A stretch of 64,000 bases of DNA from Streptomyces cyaneogriseus subsp. noncyanogenus (lineage in GTDB: Bacteria; Actinomycetota; Actinomycetes; Streptomycetales; Streptomycetaceae), in the NCBI RefSeq assembly GCF_000931445.1, contig NZ_CP010849.1, positions 1,674,001 through 1,738,000 on the forward strand, given 5' to 3'. Of the stretch, positions 7,848-21,413 are shown one piece after another. The translations under genes were made by a program, and so were the position numbers. The number at the start of each line of letters is the position of its first letter. Within the stretch, counting starts at the first letter, position 1. The notes below the pieces were generated by a model, which saw nothing but the letters and a program-made list of their open reading frames with translations, was not told where the DNA came from and did no database searches.

Positions 7848-8522
7848 TTGTCCCGCTTCGCGCTCATCAAGGCAGTGCTCGGTCCGATCATGCGCCTGAT
7901 GTTCCGCCCACAGGTGGAGGGCGCGGAGCACATCCCGGCCGACGGCCCGGTGATCCTGGCCGGCAACCACCTCACCTTCATCGACTCGATCGTGCTGCCC
8001 CTGGTCACCAAGCGCCAGGTCGTCTTCATCGGCAAGGACGAGTACGTCACCGGCAAGGGTCTCAAGGGCCGGCTGATGGCGTGGTTCTTCACCGGCGTCG
8101 GCATGATCCCCGTGGACCGGGACGGCGCCAACGGCGGTGTGGCGGCGCTCATGACCGGGCGCCGGGTGCTGGAGGAGGGCAGGATCTTCGGCATCTACCC
8201 CGAGGGCACCCGCTCCCCCGACGGCCGGCTGTACCGCGGGCGCACCGGTATCGCCCGGCTCACCCTCATGACCGGCGCGCCGGTCGTGCCGTTCGCGATG
8301 ATCGGCACCGACAAGCTCCAGCCCGGCGGCCGGGGCATCCCGCGGCCGGGCAAGGTCACGGTCCGCTTCGGCGAGGCGCTGGAGTTCTCGCGGTACGAGG
8401 GCATGGACCGCGACCGGTATGTACTGCGGGCGGTGACCGACTCCGTGATGGCGGAGGTCATGCGGCTGTCCGGGCAGGAGTACGTGGACATGTACGCGAC
8501 GAAGGCGAAGAAGGCCGCGTAG
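7848..8522 (+). CDS. 1-acyl-sn-glycerol-3-phosphate acyltransferase (PlsC family)
   Basis: A 224-residue acyltransferase that esterifies lysophosphatidate (or a related lyso-lipid) at the cytoplasmic membrane. NHLTFID gives the HX4D catalytic motif, and GIYPEGTRSPDGRLYRGRTG is the second glycerolipid acyltransferase block that binds phosphate. The TTG at 7848 is chosen because GGAGGG lies four bases before it and it directly precedes the usual amphipathic N-terminus. No transmembrane helix is obvious. Divergent from glpQ, so the pair may share control of phospholipid turnover. A strong terminator follows. Confidence 0.9.
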   Translation: MSRFALIKAVLGPIMRLMFRPQVEGAEHIPADGPVILAGNHLTFIDSIVLPLVTKRQVVFIGKDEYVTGKGLKGRLMAWFFTGVGMIPVDRDGANGGVAALMTGRRVLEEGRIFGIYPEGTRSPDGRLYRGRTGIARLTLMTGAPVVPFAMIGTDKLQPGGRGIPRPGKVTVRFGEALEFSRYEGMDRDRYVLRAVTDSVMAEVMRLSGQEYVDMYATKAKKAA

Positions 8523-8533
8523 CGCCCCCTCCG

Positions 8534-8589
8534 CCGGACATGCCGATGGCGGGCCGCCTCCCCGGGCGGCCCGCCATCGGCATGTCCGG
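8534..8589. terminator. Perfect 25-bp inverted repeat
   Basis: Arms 8534-8558 and 8565-8589 are exact complements over 25 bp around a six-base loop (TCCCCG). It begins 12 bases after the acyltransferase stop. The long perfect stem without a U tract is typical of Streptomyces terminators. Confidence 0.85.
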
Positions 8590-8778
8590 GTCCGGCGTGT
8601 CCGAGACCGGGGCCGGCCGGCGCCGGGAACGCCCCCGGATCCGGCGCCGCGACCGGTGCGGTGCGCGCCGGTCGCGTACGCCTCCCGTCAGGTCCGCTGG
8701 CCCCGGCGGGGCGGGGGCGGCCGGTCACGCGTCCCGGTCCGGGGCCCGCCGGTTCACGCGCCCCGGACCGCCGGGCGG

Positions 8779-10326
8779 TCACCCGTGTCCGTGCTCCCGC
8801 TTTTCCCCGTGCCCGTCCTCCAGCCGCTGTCCGCGCAGCAGGAACCAGGCCGCCACGGACGCCGCCAGCAGGACCACCGCACCGGCGCCCGCCGCGAGGG
8901 ACAGGCCGTCGACGAAGGACTGCCGGGCCGCGTCCAGCATCGCCGAGGCCGTGGGGGCGGGCAGCTGGGCGGCCACCTCCACGGCACCGCCCAGCGACTC
9001 GTGCGCCGCGTCCGGGGTGCCCGCCGGGCCCGTGAAGTCCCGGTACACGCCGGTGACGATGGAACCGAGCAGGGCGATGCCGAGGGCCGCGCCGAGTTCG
9101 TACGCCGTCTCGGACACCGCGGAGGCGGCGCCCGCCTGCTCCTTGGGCACGCTGGAGAGGATCACGTCGGCGGTCACGGTGAACGAGAACCCGGCGCCGA
9201 CACCGACGACCAGCAGCGCCGCACCCAGCAGCGGGTAGCCGGTGGACTGGCCGATGACGGTCAGCGCGGCGAGCGCGGCGCCGACCGCGGCGAGCCCGCC
9301 GGAGACCACGGCCCGCACCGAGAAGCGCCGGGCCGCGCGGCCCGCGATCAGACCGGCCACCACCGCGCCGACGGCGGCGGGCAGTTCGGCCAGCCCCGCC
9401 TCGAACGGGCGCCTGCCCTGCACGAGCTGGAGGTACTGGGACAGGAAGAAGACCAGACCGGACAGGCCCAGGATGGTCAGCAGGTCGGCCAGTACGGCGC
9501 CGCTGAAGCCGCGGTTGCGGAACAGCCGCATGTCCAGCAGCGGGGCCGGCAGGGTGAGCTGACGGCGTACGAACCCGACCAGCGCGGCGGTGCCCAGCAG
9601 GCCCGCGGCGAGCGTGCCCCAGGCGAAGCCGTGCGCGGCGGCCTCCTTGACGGCGTAGACCACGCCGACCATGCCGACCAGGGAGAGCACGACGCTGAGC
9701 AGGTCCCACGGGCCGGGGTCGGGGTTGCGGGACTCCGGCAGCAGCTTGATGCCGACCAGGACGAGGACGGCCATCACCGGCAGGTTGATGAGGAAGACCG
9801 AGCCCCACCAGAAGTGCTCCAGCAGGAATCCGCCGGCGATGGGGCCGACCGCCGTACCGGCGGAGGCGGTGGCGCCCCAGATGCCGACGGCGAGACTGCG
9901 CTCGCGCGGGTCGTGGAAGAGGTTGCGGATCAGGGCGAGGGTGGCGGGCATCAGGGTGGCGCCCGCGACACCGAGCAGGGCCCGCGCCAGGATCAACAGC
10001 TCCGGTGTGGTCGCGTAGGCGTTCAGGACGGAGACCGCGCCGAACGCCGTGGCGCCGACGAGCAGGATCCGCTTGCGGCCGATGCGGTCGCCGAGGCTGC
10101 CCATGGAGACGAGCAGTCCGGCGATGACGAACGAGTAGACGTCGCCGATCCACAGGAGCTGGGTGCCGGAGGGCCTGAGGTCCTCGCTGATGTAGGGGGT
10201 CGCGAGACCGAGGACGGTCGCGTCGACGGCCACCAGCAGCACGGCCAGCACGAGGACGGCGAGGGCGAGCCAGCGGCCCGGTCGCTTCACCTCCGCCGTG
10301 TGGGCCGGCTGCAGGGTGCTGGTCAT
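8779..10326 (-). CDS. MFS drug-efflux transporter (14-helix DHA2 type)
   Basis: A 515-residue transporter. The first half shows ALAVLVLAVLLVAVDATVLGLA and the MFS loop motif GSLGDRIGRKRILLVG; a further motif ALLGVAGATLMPATLALI identifies the 14-helix DHA2 (EmrB/QacA-like) group, which exports drugs with proton exchange. The tail EDGHGEKREHGHG is charged. The start ATG has GAGAGG upstream and overlaps the stop of the TetR gene by four bases, so regulator and pump are one translational unit. The natural inducer is unknown. Confidence 0.92.
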   Translation of the reverse strand: MTSTLQPAHTAEVKRPGRWLALAVLVLAVLLVAVDATVLGLATPYISEDLRPSGTQLLWIGDVYSFVIAGLLVSMGSLGDRIGRKRILLVGATAFGAVSVLNAYATTPELLILARALLGVAGATLMPATLALIRNLFHDPRERSLAVGIWGATASAGTAVGPIAGGFLLEHFWWGSVFLINLPVMAVLVLVGIKLLPESRNPDPGPWDLLSVVLSLVGMVGVVYAVKEAAAHGFAWGTLAAGLLGTAALVGFVRRQLTLPAPLLDMRLFRNRGFSGAVLADLLTILGLSGLVFFLSQYLQLVQGRRPFEAGLAELPAAVGAVVAGLIAGRAARRFSVRAVVSGGLAAVGAALAALTVIGQSTGYPLLGAALLVVGVGAGFSFTVTADVILSSVPKEQAGAASAVSETAYELGAALGIALLGSIVTGVYRDFTGPAGTPDAAHESLGGAVEVAAQLPAPTASAMLDAARQSFVDGLSLAAGAGAVVLLAASVAAWFLLRGQRLEDGHGEKREHGHG

Positions 10327-10874
10327 GATTCCTCTCTCCGTGTCGCACCGCCGAGCAGCAGCTCGACGATCATGAATGGGAAGTCCTTGGCGGCCACCCG
10401 GCCGTCCAGTACGGCCCAGGCGCCCGAGGCGATCAGGCCGTAGAGGGCCTCCGTGAGCCAGGCCGGGGTGAGGTCGATGCGGAACTCGCCCTCGCGCTGG
10501 CCCCGCCGGAACAGCTCGGCCATGCGGGCGTCGAGCCGGGTCCAGCCCTCGTGCTGCGCGCCGCCCTCGAAGAGCTGGCTCTCGGTGTAGAGGAAGGCCA
10601 GCAGCCCGGCGACGGGCTCCACCTCGCGCACCAGCCGCCGTACGGCGTCGCCCGCGCCGCCCTCGTCCAGGCGGGCCCGGTCCAGCGCGGCCTCGCACTC
10701 GGCGATGCACAGCGCCTCCAGCGCGCGCACCAGCGCGTCGCGCCCGGCGAAGTGGCGGTGCAGCGTGGCCCTGCTGATTCCGGCGGCCTTGGCGACCTCG
10801 TCCATGGTCGCGGTGGATTTACGGGTCAGCAGGGCTGCGGCGCTGCGCAGCACATGGTCACGGTCGACAGCCAT
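10323..10874 (-). CDS. TetR-family regulator of the adjacent MFS pump
   Basis: A 183-residue TetR protein. The N-terminal helix-turn-helix is ATMDEVAKAAGISRATLHRHF, followed by an all-helical ligand domain. The ATG at 10874 is chosen because TATGGT ends six bases upstream on the coding strand (leaderless spacing), and nine codons further upstream would run into the operator. The stop overlaps the pump's start. A perfect 18-bp palindrome 20 bases upstream is the likely operator, implying autorepression released by a pump substrate. Confidence 0.9.
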   Translation of the reverse strand: MAVDRDHVLRSAAALLTRKSTATMDEVAKAAGISRATLHRHFAGRDALVRALEALCIAECEAALDRARLDEGGAGDAVRRLVREVEPVAGLLAFLYTESQLFEGGAQHEGWTRLDARMAELFRRGQREGEFRIDLTPAWLTEALYGLIASGAWAVLDGRVAAKDFPFMIVELLLGGATRREES

Positions 10875-10893
10875 GAGACAACCATAACCCATG

Positions 10894-10911
10894 TGAGACA
10901 TCGATGTCTCA
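10894..10911. promoter_or_regulatory. TetR operator palindrome
   Basis: TGAGACATCGATGTCTCA is a perfect 18-bp palindrome located just upstream of the inferred -10 of the TetR-MFS unit. Position and symmetry are those of a TetR dimer site. Confidence 0.75.
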
Positions 10912-11056
10912 AAATGCGCGTGCGTGCCTCATGTCCGCTGGTCAAGGCATACACGAGGAGACACGACCGGGACCGGCGGACCGGCAGATGCGGTCCCGGC
11001 AGTACGGCAGTCCGGCCCGGGTCAAAGCGGCCCGAGCCGGTCGGGGTCCGGCCGGA

Positions 11057-12028
11057 TCAGTGCCAGGGCAGCTGCCCGCGCCGCTGCCAGTACGCGCGGG
11101 GGTCCTCGGCCAGGTCCGCCAGCTGGGCGAGCTGGTGGTCGTCCAGGTCGACGGCGGTGGCGTGCAGGTTGGAGGCGAGCTGCGTGGTGGTCGCCGCGCC
11201 GGAGAGGACGACTCCGGCCCAGGGCTGCCGCAGGATCGCGGCGAGGGCGACGGCGTCGCAGCCCATGGTGGTCTCCTCGGCCACGGTCTTCAAAGCCTCC
11301 GGCGCGTCCGGTTCGGCGAGCCGCCCGTTGGCCATGCCCTCCTTGACGATCACCGTCAGCCCGGCGTCGTGCGCCTCGGCGAGCGCGGGACCGGCGGAGG
11401 TCTCCAGCACGTTGTACGTCGACTGGACGGTACGGAAGAGGGGCTCGCCGTCGACCGTCACGGCGAGCGCGGCGCGGATGGCGTCGGCCTGGTCCGGGCC
11501 GCTGGTGGAGAAGCCGACGGTGACGCCCCCGGCCGCGGCCTCGGCCAGGCGGGCGTGCAGTTCCTTGTCGGTGAGGGCGGGGCTGTCCGGGGTCACCGAG
11601 TGGATCTGGTAGAGGTCGAGCCGGTCGCCGAGCAGGGCGTCGGTCTCGGCGCGCTGGCGGGCGTACGCGGCGACGCTGTGGTCCTTGATCTCGTGCCGCT
11701 CGGCGTCGGTGGACCAGTCGGCGGTGTAGGTGTAGCCCCACTTGCTGCCGATCACCATGTCGGCGGCCTCGGGGCGGGTGCGCAGCCACTCGGCGAGGAA
11801 CTCCTCGGAGCGGCCGTAGGAGCGGGCGGCGTCGACGTACCGGACGCCCTGCGCGTAGGCGGCGTCGAGGAGGTCGTGGGTGCGCGTCCGCAGCGCCTCC
11901 ACGCTGCGCTCGGCCGGGAGGTCGCGCTCGCGGCCGAGGTTGATGTAGCCGGGCCGGCCGACGGCGGCGAGTCCCAGGCCGAGGTGGCAGGTGGGGGTCG
12001 TCGCTGCGGTGAGGCGGGCGAAGGGCAT
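11057..12028 (-). CDS. Aldo/keto reductase
   Basis: A 323-residue NADPH-dependent aldo/keto reductase with a (beta/alpha)8 barrel. The catalytic tetrad is visible: Asp66 in VRYVDAARSYG, Tyr71 in the same segment, Lys96 in VIGSKWGY and a His in DLYQIHSV. The substrate is not predictable. It is transcribed alone between argH and the TetR-MFS unit. Confidence 0.9.
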   Translation of the reverse strand: MPFARLTAATTPTCHLGLGLAAVGRPGYINLGRERDLPAERSVEALRTRTHDLLDAAYAQGVRYVDAARSYGRSEEFLAEWLRTRPEAADMVIGSKWGYTYTADWSTDAERHEIKDHSVAAYARQRAETDALLGDRLDLYQIHSVTPDSPALTDKELHARLAEAAAGGVTVGFSTSGPDQADAIRAALAVTVDGEPLFRTVQSTYNVLETSAGPALAEAHDAGLTVIVKEGMANGRLAEPDAPEALKTVAEETTMGCDAVALAAILRQPWAGVVLSGAATTTQLASNLHATAVDLDDHQLAQLADLAEDPRAYWQRRGQLPWH

Positions 12029-12093
12029 CGCGGGCTCCGTTCGGTCGGCGGCTCCGTGCGGCTGGGACCAACGTAACCCGCGATGCCCTCACG

Positions 12094-13632
<1,539 letters not shown>

Positions 13633-14826
13633 CTACGCCAGGTCGCGCTTGGCGGCGATCTTCGCCGACAGGCTGTAGATGTCGATGAAGCCCTTGGCCG
13701 CGGACTGGTCGAAGGTGTCGCCCGTGTCGTAGGTGGCCAGGTTGAAGTCGTACAGCGACTTGCCGGAGCGCCGGCCGGTGACGACGGCGCGGCCGCCGTG
13801 CAGGGTCATCCGGATGTCGCCGGAGACGTGCCGGTTGGCCTCGTCGACGAAGCCGTCCAGGGCGCGCTTGAGGGGGGAGAACCACAGGCCGTCGTAGACC
13901 AGCTCGCTCCAGCGCTGCTCCACCTGCCGCTTGTAGCGGGCGAGCTCGCGCTCGACGGTGACGTTCTCCAGCTCCTGGTGGGCGGTGATCAGGGCGATCG
14001 CGCCCGGTGCCTCGTACACCTCGCGCGACTTGATGCCGACGAGGCGGTCCTCGACCATGTCGATCCGGCCGATGCCCTGGGCTCCGGCGCGCTCGTTGAG
14101 CTGCTGGATGGCCTGAAGGACGGTGACCGGCTTGCCGTCGATGGCGACCGGGACACCCTGCTCGAAGGTGATGACCACCTCGTCGGCCTCGCGCGGGAGG
14201 GCCGGGTTCTGGGTGTAGTCGTAGATGTCCTCGATCGGCGCGTTCCAGATGTCCTCCAGGAAGCCGGTCTCGATGGCCCGGCCGAAGACGTTCTGGTCGA
14301 TGGAGTACGGGGACTTCTTGGTGGTCGCGATCGGCAGGCCCTTCTCCTCGCAGAAGGCGATGGCCTTGTCGCGGGTCATGGCGTAGTCGCGGACCGGGGC
14401 GATGCACTTCAGGTCGGGGGCGAGGGCGACGATGCCGGCCTCGAAACGGACCTGGTCGTTGCCCTTGCCGGTGCAGCCGTGGGCGACCGTGGTGGCGCCG
14501 TGCTTCTGGGCGGCGGCGACCAGGTGCTTGACGATCACCGGGCGCGACAGGGCGGAGACCAGCGGATAGCGGTCCATGTACAGGGCGTTGGCCTTGATCG
14601 CCGGGAGGCAGTACTCGTCGGCGAACTCGTCCCTGGCGTCCGCGACCTCGGCCTCGACGGCGCCGCAGGCGAGCGCGCGCTTGCGGATGACGTCCAGGTC
14701 CTCGCCGCCCTGGCCGACGTCGACCGCAACGGCGATGACCTCGGCGCCCGTCTCCTCGGCGATCCAGCCGATGGCGACGGAGGTGTCCAGACCGCCAGAG
14801 TAGGCGAGTACGACGCGCTCGGTCAC
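13633..14826 (-). CDS. argG: Argininosuccinate synthase
   Basis: A 397-residue enzyme joining citrulline and aspartate with ATP to give argininosuccinate. The N-terminal P-loop-like PPi motif YSGGLDTSV is present, and [14 protein letters not shown] is the family signature. The GTG at 14826 ([12 protein letters not shown]) fits the family N-terminus and has GGAG before it; seven extra codons upstream overlap promoter elements. A good promoter and ARG-box-like repeats precede it, consistent with ArgR repression. Confidence 0.97.
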   Translation of the reverse strand: MTERVVLAYSGGLDTSVAIGWIAEETGAEVIAVAVDVGQGGEDLDVIRKRALACGAVEAEVADARDEFADEYCLPAIKANALYMDRYPLVSALSRPVIVKHLVAAAQKHGATTVAHGCTGKGNDQVRFEAGIVALAPDLKCIAPVRDYAMTRDKAIAFCEEKGLPIATTKKSPYSIDQNVFGRAIETGFLEDIWNAPIEDIYDYTQNPALPREADEVVITFEQGVPVAIDGKPVTVLQAIQQLNERAGAQGIGRIDMVEDRLVGIKSREVYEAPGAIALITAHQELENVTVERELARYKRQVEQRWSELVYDGLWFSPLKRALDGFVDEANRHVSGDIRMTLHGGRAVVTGRRSGKSLYDFNLATYDTGDTFDQSAAKGFIDIYSLSAKIAAKRDLA

Positions 14827-14842
14827 GGGGTTCTCCTCACAG

Positions 14843-14891
14843 TGCATTCGCTGATATGCATGAGTATGCAGTACCCCGCATGATTCGTCAA
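14843..14891 (-). promoter_or_regulatory. argG promoter with ARG-box-like inverted repeats
   Basis: On the minus strand TTGACG (14886-14891) and CATACT (14863-14868) are separated by 17 bp, a good -35/-10 pair. TGCAT...ATGCA inverted repeats occur at 14857-14870 (14 bp) and 14843-14860 (18 bp), overlapping and following the -10. They resemble ARG boxes, so ArgR binding would block the promoter. Confidence 0.65.
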
Positions 14892-14964
14892 TCCGCCCGG
14901 CCAGACCCCTGCCACCCCTCCCCGGCGCCGGAGGAGACCGGCCGGAAGCGGACCCGAAAATTCC

Positions 14965-14994
14965 TTAGACAGGCGAAGTAACTGCGCCCATAAT
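14965..14994 (+). promoter_or_regulatory. Promoter of the flavin-binding protein gene
   Basis: TTAGAC and CATAAT are separated by 18 bp, and the -10 ends eight bases before the ATG at 15003. No ribosome site exists, so the mRNA is probably leaderless. Confidence 0.6.
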
Positions 14995-15002
14995 CGTTAG
15001 AC

Positions 15003-15590
15003 ATGGGAAAGACCTATGAACGCATCGACGGCCGGCTCCGCACCTTCATCGAGTCCCAGCCACTCTTCTTCGCCGCCACCGCGCCGCTGGCCGCCGACGG
15101 CACGGTCAATCTCTCCCCCAAAGGGCTCAAGGGCTCCTTCGCGGTGCTCGACGAGCGCACGGTGGCCTATCTCGACTTCGCCGGCTCCACCGCCGAGACC
15201 GTCGCGCACCTGCGGGAGAACGGCCGCATCACCCTGATGTGGTGCGCCTTCCAGGGCCCGCCGAACATCGTCCGCGTGCACGGCCGCGGCGAGGCGGTCC
15301 TGCGGGACGACCCGCGCTTCGCGGAGCTGGTCGCCCGCTTCCCGGACATCGACCCCTCCAGGCACGGCCTGCGCGCCGTCATCGTGGTGACGGCCGAGCT
15401 GATCCGGGACTCCTGCGGATACGCCGTGCCCCTCATGGCCTACGAGGAGGACCGCGATCTGCACGGCAGGCGTTTCGCCCGGGAGGACGACGCCTCGCTC
15501 AGCGCCTACTTCGCCAAGAAGGAGCACATCGCCACCAGCCTGGACGGACTGCCCGGGCTGCCGTTGCCGCTGCCCCCGTCTACGGTCTGA
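15003..15590 (+). CDS. Pyridoxamine 5'-phosphate oxidase-like FMN-binding protein
   Basis: A 195-residue protein of the PNPOx-like split-barrel superfamily, usually flavin or F420 binding. PLFFAATAPLAADGTVNLSPKG and AYLDFAGSTAETVAHLRENGRITLMWCAF are the typical first barrel strands with the conserved N-S-P-K-G and G-S segments. Its reaction is unknown. Transcription appears leaderless. The next gene's -10 box lies within its last codons. Confidence 0.85.
   Translation: MGKTYERIDGRLRTFIESQPLFFAATAPLAADGTVNLSPKGLKGSFAVLDERTVAYLDFAGSTAETVAHLRENGRITLMWCAFQGPPNIVRVHGRGEAVLRDDPRFAELVARFPDIDPSRHGLRAVIVVTAELIRDSCGYAVPLMAYEEDRDLHGRRFAREDDASLSAYFAKKEHIATSLDGLPGLPLPLPPSTV
15581..15586 (+). promoter_or_regulatory. 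Leaderless-type -10 box inside the preceding gene end
   Basis: TACGGT ends seven bases before the ATG at 15594 and overlaps the final codons of the flavin-binding protein gene. This would give the transpeptidase-like gene its own leaderless start. Confidence 0.5.
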
Positions 15591-15593
15591 CCC

Positions 15594-16310
15594 ATGCGCC
15601 CCGCTCGCCCAGGTGTCGTCGCCTTCCTCCTCACCGCCGCCGTCCTCGTGCCCGGTGCCGCCCCCGCCGGCGAAGCGGCCTCGGCCCCCTTGCCGGAACG
15701 GATGGCCGACACCGGCGGCGGCACCCAGTTGATCACCGCCGTCGCCCCGCGGACCGCGTCGACGACGGGCACGGTGACCTGGTGGGACCGCCGGGGCGGG
15801 CGGTGGGTGCGGGCGGGTTCCGCGCCGGCCCGGTTCGGGGCGAAGGGCCTGGTGCGGGGCACCGAGCGCCGGCAGGGCACCGACACCACGCCCACCGGGC
15901 TGTACCGCCTGCCCTTCGCCTTCGGCATCGCCCCGGCGCCGCAGGGCACCTCCTACCCCTACCGCCCCGTGCGGCCCGGCTCCTGGTGGTGCCAGGACAA
16001 CGGCTCCCGCTCCTACAACCGCTGGCGCGAGCCGCGCCCGTCCGACTGCGCCGCCGCCGAGGCCGAGCACCTGATCACATACGGCTCGCGGTACGCGCAC
16101 GCGCTGGTCGTGGGCTTCAACTACGACCGTCCGGTGCGCGGCCGCGGCGCGGGCATCTTCCTGCACGTCAACGGGCGCGGGGCGACGGCGGGGTGCGTGT
16201 CGGTGCCGGCGGAGGCGATGCGCCGGCTGCTGCGCTGGGCCGATCCGGACCGCGGGCCGCACATCGCCATCGGCACCCGGAGCGGGGAAACGGCGATCAC
16301 GCGGTACTGA
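15594..16310 (+). CDS. Secreted L,D-transpeptidase-like (YkuD) protein
   Basis: A 238-residue protein with a Sec signal peptide (hydrophobic VVAFLLTAAVLVPGAAPA) and a C-terminal catalytic block GIFLHVNGRGATAGCVSVP. His191 and Cys201 fit the YkuD H-x(n)-G-C pattern. Such enzymes make 3-3 cross-links in peptidoglycan or attach proteins to it. The substrate segment GTDTTPTGLYRLPFAFG is also typical (TPTG motif). No peptidoglycan-binding domain is present, so it may be a small cell-wall-modifying member rather than a full Ldt. Confidence 0.85.
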   Translation: MRPARPGVVAFLLTAAVLVPGAAPAGEAASAPLPERMADTGGGTQLITAVAPRTASTTGTVTWWDRRGGRWVRAGSAPARFGAKGLVRGTERRQGTDTTPTGLYRLPFAFGIAPAPQGTSYPYRPVRPGSWWCQDNGSRSYNRWREPRPSDCAAAEAEHLITYGSRYAHALVVGFNYDRPVRGRGAGIFLHVNGRGATAGCVSVPAEAMRRLLRWADPDRGPHIAIGTRSGETAITRY

Positions 16311-16412
16311 CGGCACACCCCGGCGCACCGCCAGCGGACGGAAGGTTCCCTGCGCTGCGTACGGTGACGTCCGTGGTCCCGGTCGGCGGGTGCGCCCGCG
16401 CCGGGTGACGGG

Positions 16413-16447
16413 CCGCGGCCCCGCCCGTGTCGCGGGCGGGACCGCGG
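16413..16447. terminator. Bidirectional hairpin between the convergent transpeptidase and argR genes
   Basis: CCGCGG-C-CCCGCCCG and CGGGCGGG-A-CCGCGG pair over 14 bp with one mismatch around a five-base loop. It sits between two convergent gene ends and can serve both. Confidence 0.7.
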
Positions 16448-16453
16448 GGCCGC

Positions 16454-16993
16454 TCAGCCCCCGTTCTGCGCCAGCCGCAGCAGGTGGTCCGCCAGTGCCT
16501 GGCCGCCGTCCGGGTTCCGGCTGATCAGCAGCAGGGTGTCGTCACCGGCGATGGTGCCGAGGATGTCGTGCAGCTCGGCCTGGTCGATGGCCGAGGCCAG
16601 GAACTGCGCCGCCCCCGGCGGGGTCCGCAGGACCACCAGGTTGGCGGACGCCTCCGCCGAGATCAGCAGCTCCTGGGAGAGCCGCCGCATCCGCTCTTCC
16701 TTGGCGGACTCCCCCAGCGGCGCGCGCGGGGTGCGGAAGCCGCCCTCGCTCGGTACCGCGTAGATCAGGTCGCCGTCGGTATTGCGGATCTTGACCGCGT
16801 TCAGCTCGTCCAGGTCCCGGGAGAGCGTGGCCTGCGTGACGCTCAGCCCGTCGTCGGCGAGCAGCTTAGCCAGTTGGCTCTGCGAGCGCACCGGTTGCCG
16901 GTTGAGGATGTCCACGATCCGGCGGTGGCGTGCGGTGCGGGTCTGCGGCACGGCAGGCCCGGGGTGCTGTCCGTGGTCCTGCGCCTGGCTCAT
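16454..16993 (-). CDS. argR: Arginine repressor
   Basis: A 179-residue ArgR. The N-terminal winged helix spans [12 protein letters not shown] ... [20 protein letters not shown]. The C-terminal oligomerisation and arginine-binding domain includes [19 protein letters not shown] and [14 protein letters not shown]. It forms arginine-dependent hexamers that bind ARG boxes. The ATG at 16993 starts seven bases after the argD stop. The upstream frame reads through argD sequence and is not used. Last gene of argCJBDR, so the repressor is made with the pathway it controls. Confidence 0.96.
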   Translation of the reverse strand: MSQAQDHGQHPGPAVPQTRTARHRRIVDILNRQPVRSQSQLAKLLADDGLSVTQATLSRDLDELNAVKIRNTDGDLIYAVPSEGGFRTPRAPLGESAKEERMRRLSQELLISAEASANLVVLRTPPGAAQFLASAIDQAELHDILGTIAGDDTLLLISRNPDGGQALADHLLRLAQNGG

Positions 16994-17000
16994 CGTCGTC

Positions 17001-18197
17001 TCATTCTCCGGATCGTCCGTCCCCGTGGGCTTCGTCCAGGATGCCGGGGAGCGCCCCGAGGAAGGCGTCCACCGCATCGTCGCCGAGGGTCAGCGCCGGC
17101 ATGAGCCGTACGACATCGGGTGCGGGCGCGTTCACGAGGATTCCGGCGTCCTGGGCCGCCTGCTGCACCTGCGGTGCGAGCGGCTCGGTGAGCACGATAC
17201 CCAGGAGCAGGCCCGCGCCCCGGACGTGGGCGACCAGCGGGTGGCCCAGTGCCTCGATCGCGCCGCGCAGCTTCTCGCCCTGCCGCTTGACGTTCTCCAG
17301 CAGCCCTTCCTCGGCGATGGTGTCGAGGACGGCGAGCCCGGCGGCGCAGGCGACCGGGTTGCCGCCGAAGGTGGTGCCGTGCTGTCCGGGCCGGAGCAGG
17401 TCGGCGGCGCGGCCGAAGGCGACGGTGGCGCCGATCGGGAGCCCGCCGCCCAGCCCCTTGGCGAGGGTCACGACATCGGGCAGGACGCCGTCGTGGGCCT
17501 GGTACTCGAACCAGGTCCCGGTCCGCCCGATGCCGGTCTGCACCTCGTCCAGGACCAGCAGCGATCCGGTGGCGGCGGTGATGGCGCGGGCCGCCTTCAG
17601 ATAGCCGGGGGGCGGGACGACGACGCCGTTCTCCCCCTGGACGGGTTCGATGACGACCAGGGCCGTCTCCTCGGTGACCGCGGCGGCCAGCGCCTGCGGG
17701 TCGCCGTAGGGCACGTGGGTGACGTCGCCGGGCAGCGGCAGGAACGGCTCCTGCTTGGCGGGCTGGCCGGTCAGCGCCAGGGCGCCCATGGTGCGGCCGT
17801 GGAAGCCGCCGTGGGTGGCGACCATGTGGGGCCGCCCGGTCAGCCGGCCGATCTTGAAGGCGCCCTCGTTGGCCTCGGCGCCGGAGTTGCAGAAGTACAC
17901 CTTGCCGTCGCGGCCGAAGAGCTGGAGCAGCCGTTCGGCGAGGGCGACGGGCGGTGCGGCGACGAAGAGGTTGGAGACGTGGCCGAGGGAGGCGATCTGC
18001 TTGCTGACCGCCTCCACGACGGCCGGGTGGGCGTGGCCGAGGGCGTTGACCGCGATGCCGCCGACGAAGTCGAGGTACTCCTTGCCGTCGGCGTCCCACA
18101 CCTTCACGCCCTCGCCGCGCACGAGGGGCAGCCGCGGGGTGCCGTAGTTGTTCATGAGCGCGCTCTGCCACCGCGCGGTCAGTTCCTGGTTGCTCAC
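17001..18197 (-). CDS. argD: Acetylornithine aminotransferase
   Basis: A 398-residue class III PLP aminotransferase converting N-acetylglutamate semialdehyde to N-acetylornithine with glutamate. The PLP lysine lies in [15 protein letters not shown], the aspartate in [14 protein letters not shown], and [16 protein letters not shown] is the conserved phosphate-binding segment. Its start overlaps the argB stop by four bases. Confidence 0.97.
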   Translation of the reverse strand: MSNQELTARWQSALMNNYGTPRLPLVRGEGVKVWDADGKEYLDFVGGIAVNALGHAHPAVVEAVSKQIASLGHVSNLFVAAPPVALAERLLQLFGRDGKVYFCNSGAEANEGAFKIGRLTGRPHMVATHGGFHGRTMGALALTGQPAKQEPFLPLPGDVTHVPYGDPQALAAAVTEETALVVIEPVQGENGVVVPPPGYLKAARAITAATGSLLVLDEVQTGIGRTGTWFEYQAHDGVLPDVVTLAKGLGGGLPIGATVAFGRAADLLRPGQHGTTFGGNPVACAAGLAVLDTIAEEGLLENVKRQGEKLRGAIEALGHPLVAHVRGAGLLLGIVLTEPLAPQVQQAAQDAGILVNAPAPDVVRLMPALTLGDDAVDAFLGALPGILDEAHGDGRSGE

Positions 18198-19104
18198 GAC
18201 TCCCCCTGGTCGCTCTCGTCGGGCACGACCATCGTGCCGATGCCCTCGTCGGTGAAGATCTCCAGCAGGATCGAGTGCTGGACCCGGCCGTCGATGACCC
18301 GGGCGGTGTGCACGCCGTTGCGTACGGCGTGCAGGCAGCCCTCCATCTTCGGCACCATGCCACTGGACAGCTCCGGCAGGAGCTTCTCCAGCTCGGAGGC
18401 GGTGAGCCGGCTGATCACCTCGTCGGAGTCCGGCCAGTCCTCGTAGAGTCCCTCGACGTCGGTGAGGACCATGAGGGTCTCGGCGCCCAGTGCCGCAGCG
18501 AGTGCCGCAGCCGCCGTATCAGCATTGACGTTGTAGACATGTCCATCGTCCTGGGAGCGGGCGATCGAGGAGACGACCGGGATGCGGCCGTCGGCGAGCA
18601 GGGCCTCGATGGCGCCGGTGTCGATGGCGGTGATCTCGCCGACCCGCCCGATGTCGACCGGCTCGCCGTCGATCCGGGGCTGGTGCTTGGTCGCGGTGAT
18701 GGTGTGGGCGTCCTCGCCGGTGAGGCCGACGGCGAGCGGGCCGTGCTGGTTGAGCAGCCCGACCAGCTCGCGCTGCACCTGCCCGGCCAGCACCATCCGT
18801 ACGACGTCCATGGCGTCCTCGGTGGTGACGCGCAGCCCCGCCTTGAACTCGCTGACGATGCCGTGCCGGTCGAGGGCGGCGCTGATCTGGGGGCCGCCGC
18901 CGTGCACGACGACCGGCTTGAGACCGGCGTGGTGCAGGAAGACGACGTCCTGGGCGAAGGCGGCCTTCAGCTCCTCGTCCACCATGGCGTTGCCGCCGAA
19001 CTTGATGACCACGGTCTTGCCGTGGTGCCGGGTCAGCCAGGGCAGCGCCTCGACGAGGATGCGGGCCTTGGGGAGCGCGGTGTGTTTGCGCGTCGTTCCG
19101 TTGC

Positions 19105-19108
<4 letters not shown>
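18194..19108 (-). CDS. argB: Acetylglutamate kinase
   Basis: A 304-residue amino acid kinase that phosphorylates N-acetylglutamate; it is usually the arginine-inhibited control step. [15 protein letters not shown] is the N-terminal phosphate-binding motif, [11 protein letters not shown] the second Gly-rich loop, and [20 protein letters not shown] the nucleotide-binding region. The ATG at 19108 overlaps the argJ stop. An upstream extension of this frame lies within argJ and is ignored. Confidence 0.97.
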
Positions 19109-21336
<2,228 letters not shown>

Positions 21337-21413
21337 TACGCTGCGAGTGGCGAGCGCCGGGAGCGGCACACCGGCCGCACGAGGAGGCGCGCCGCGGCAA
21401 TGCACCAAACCGG

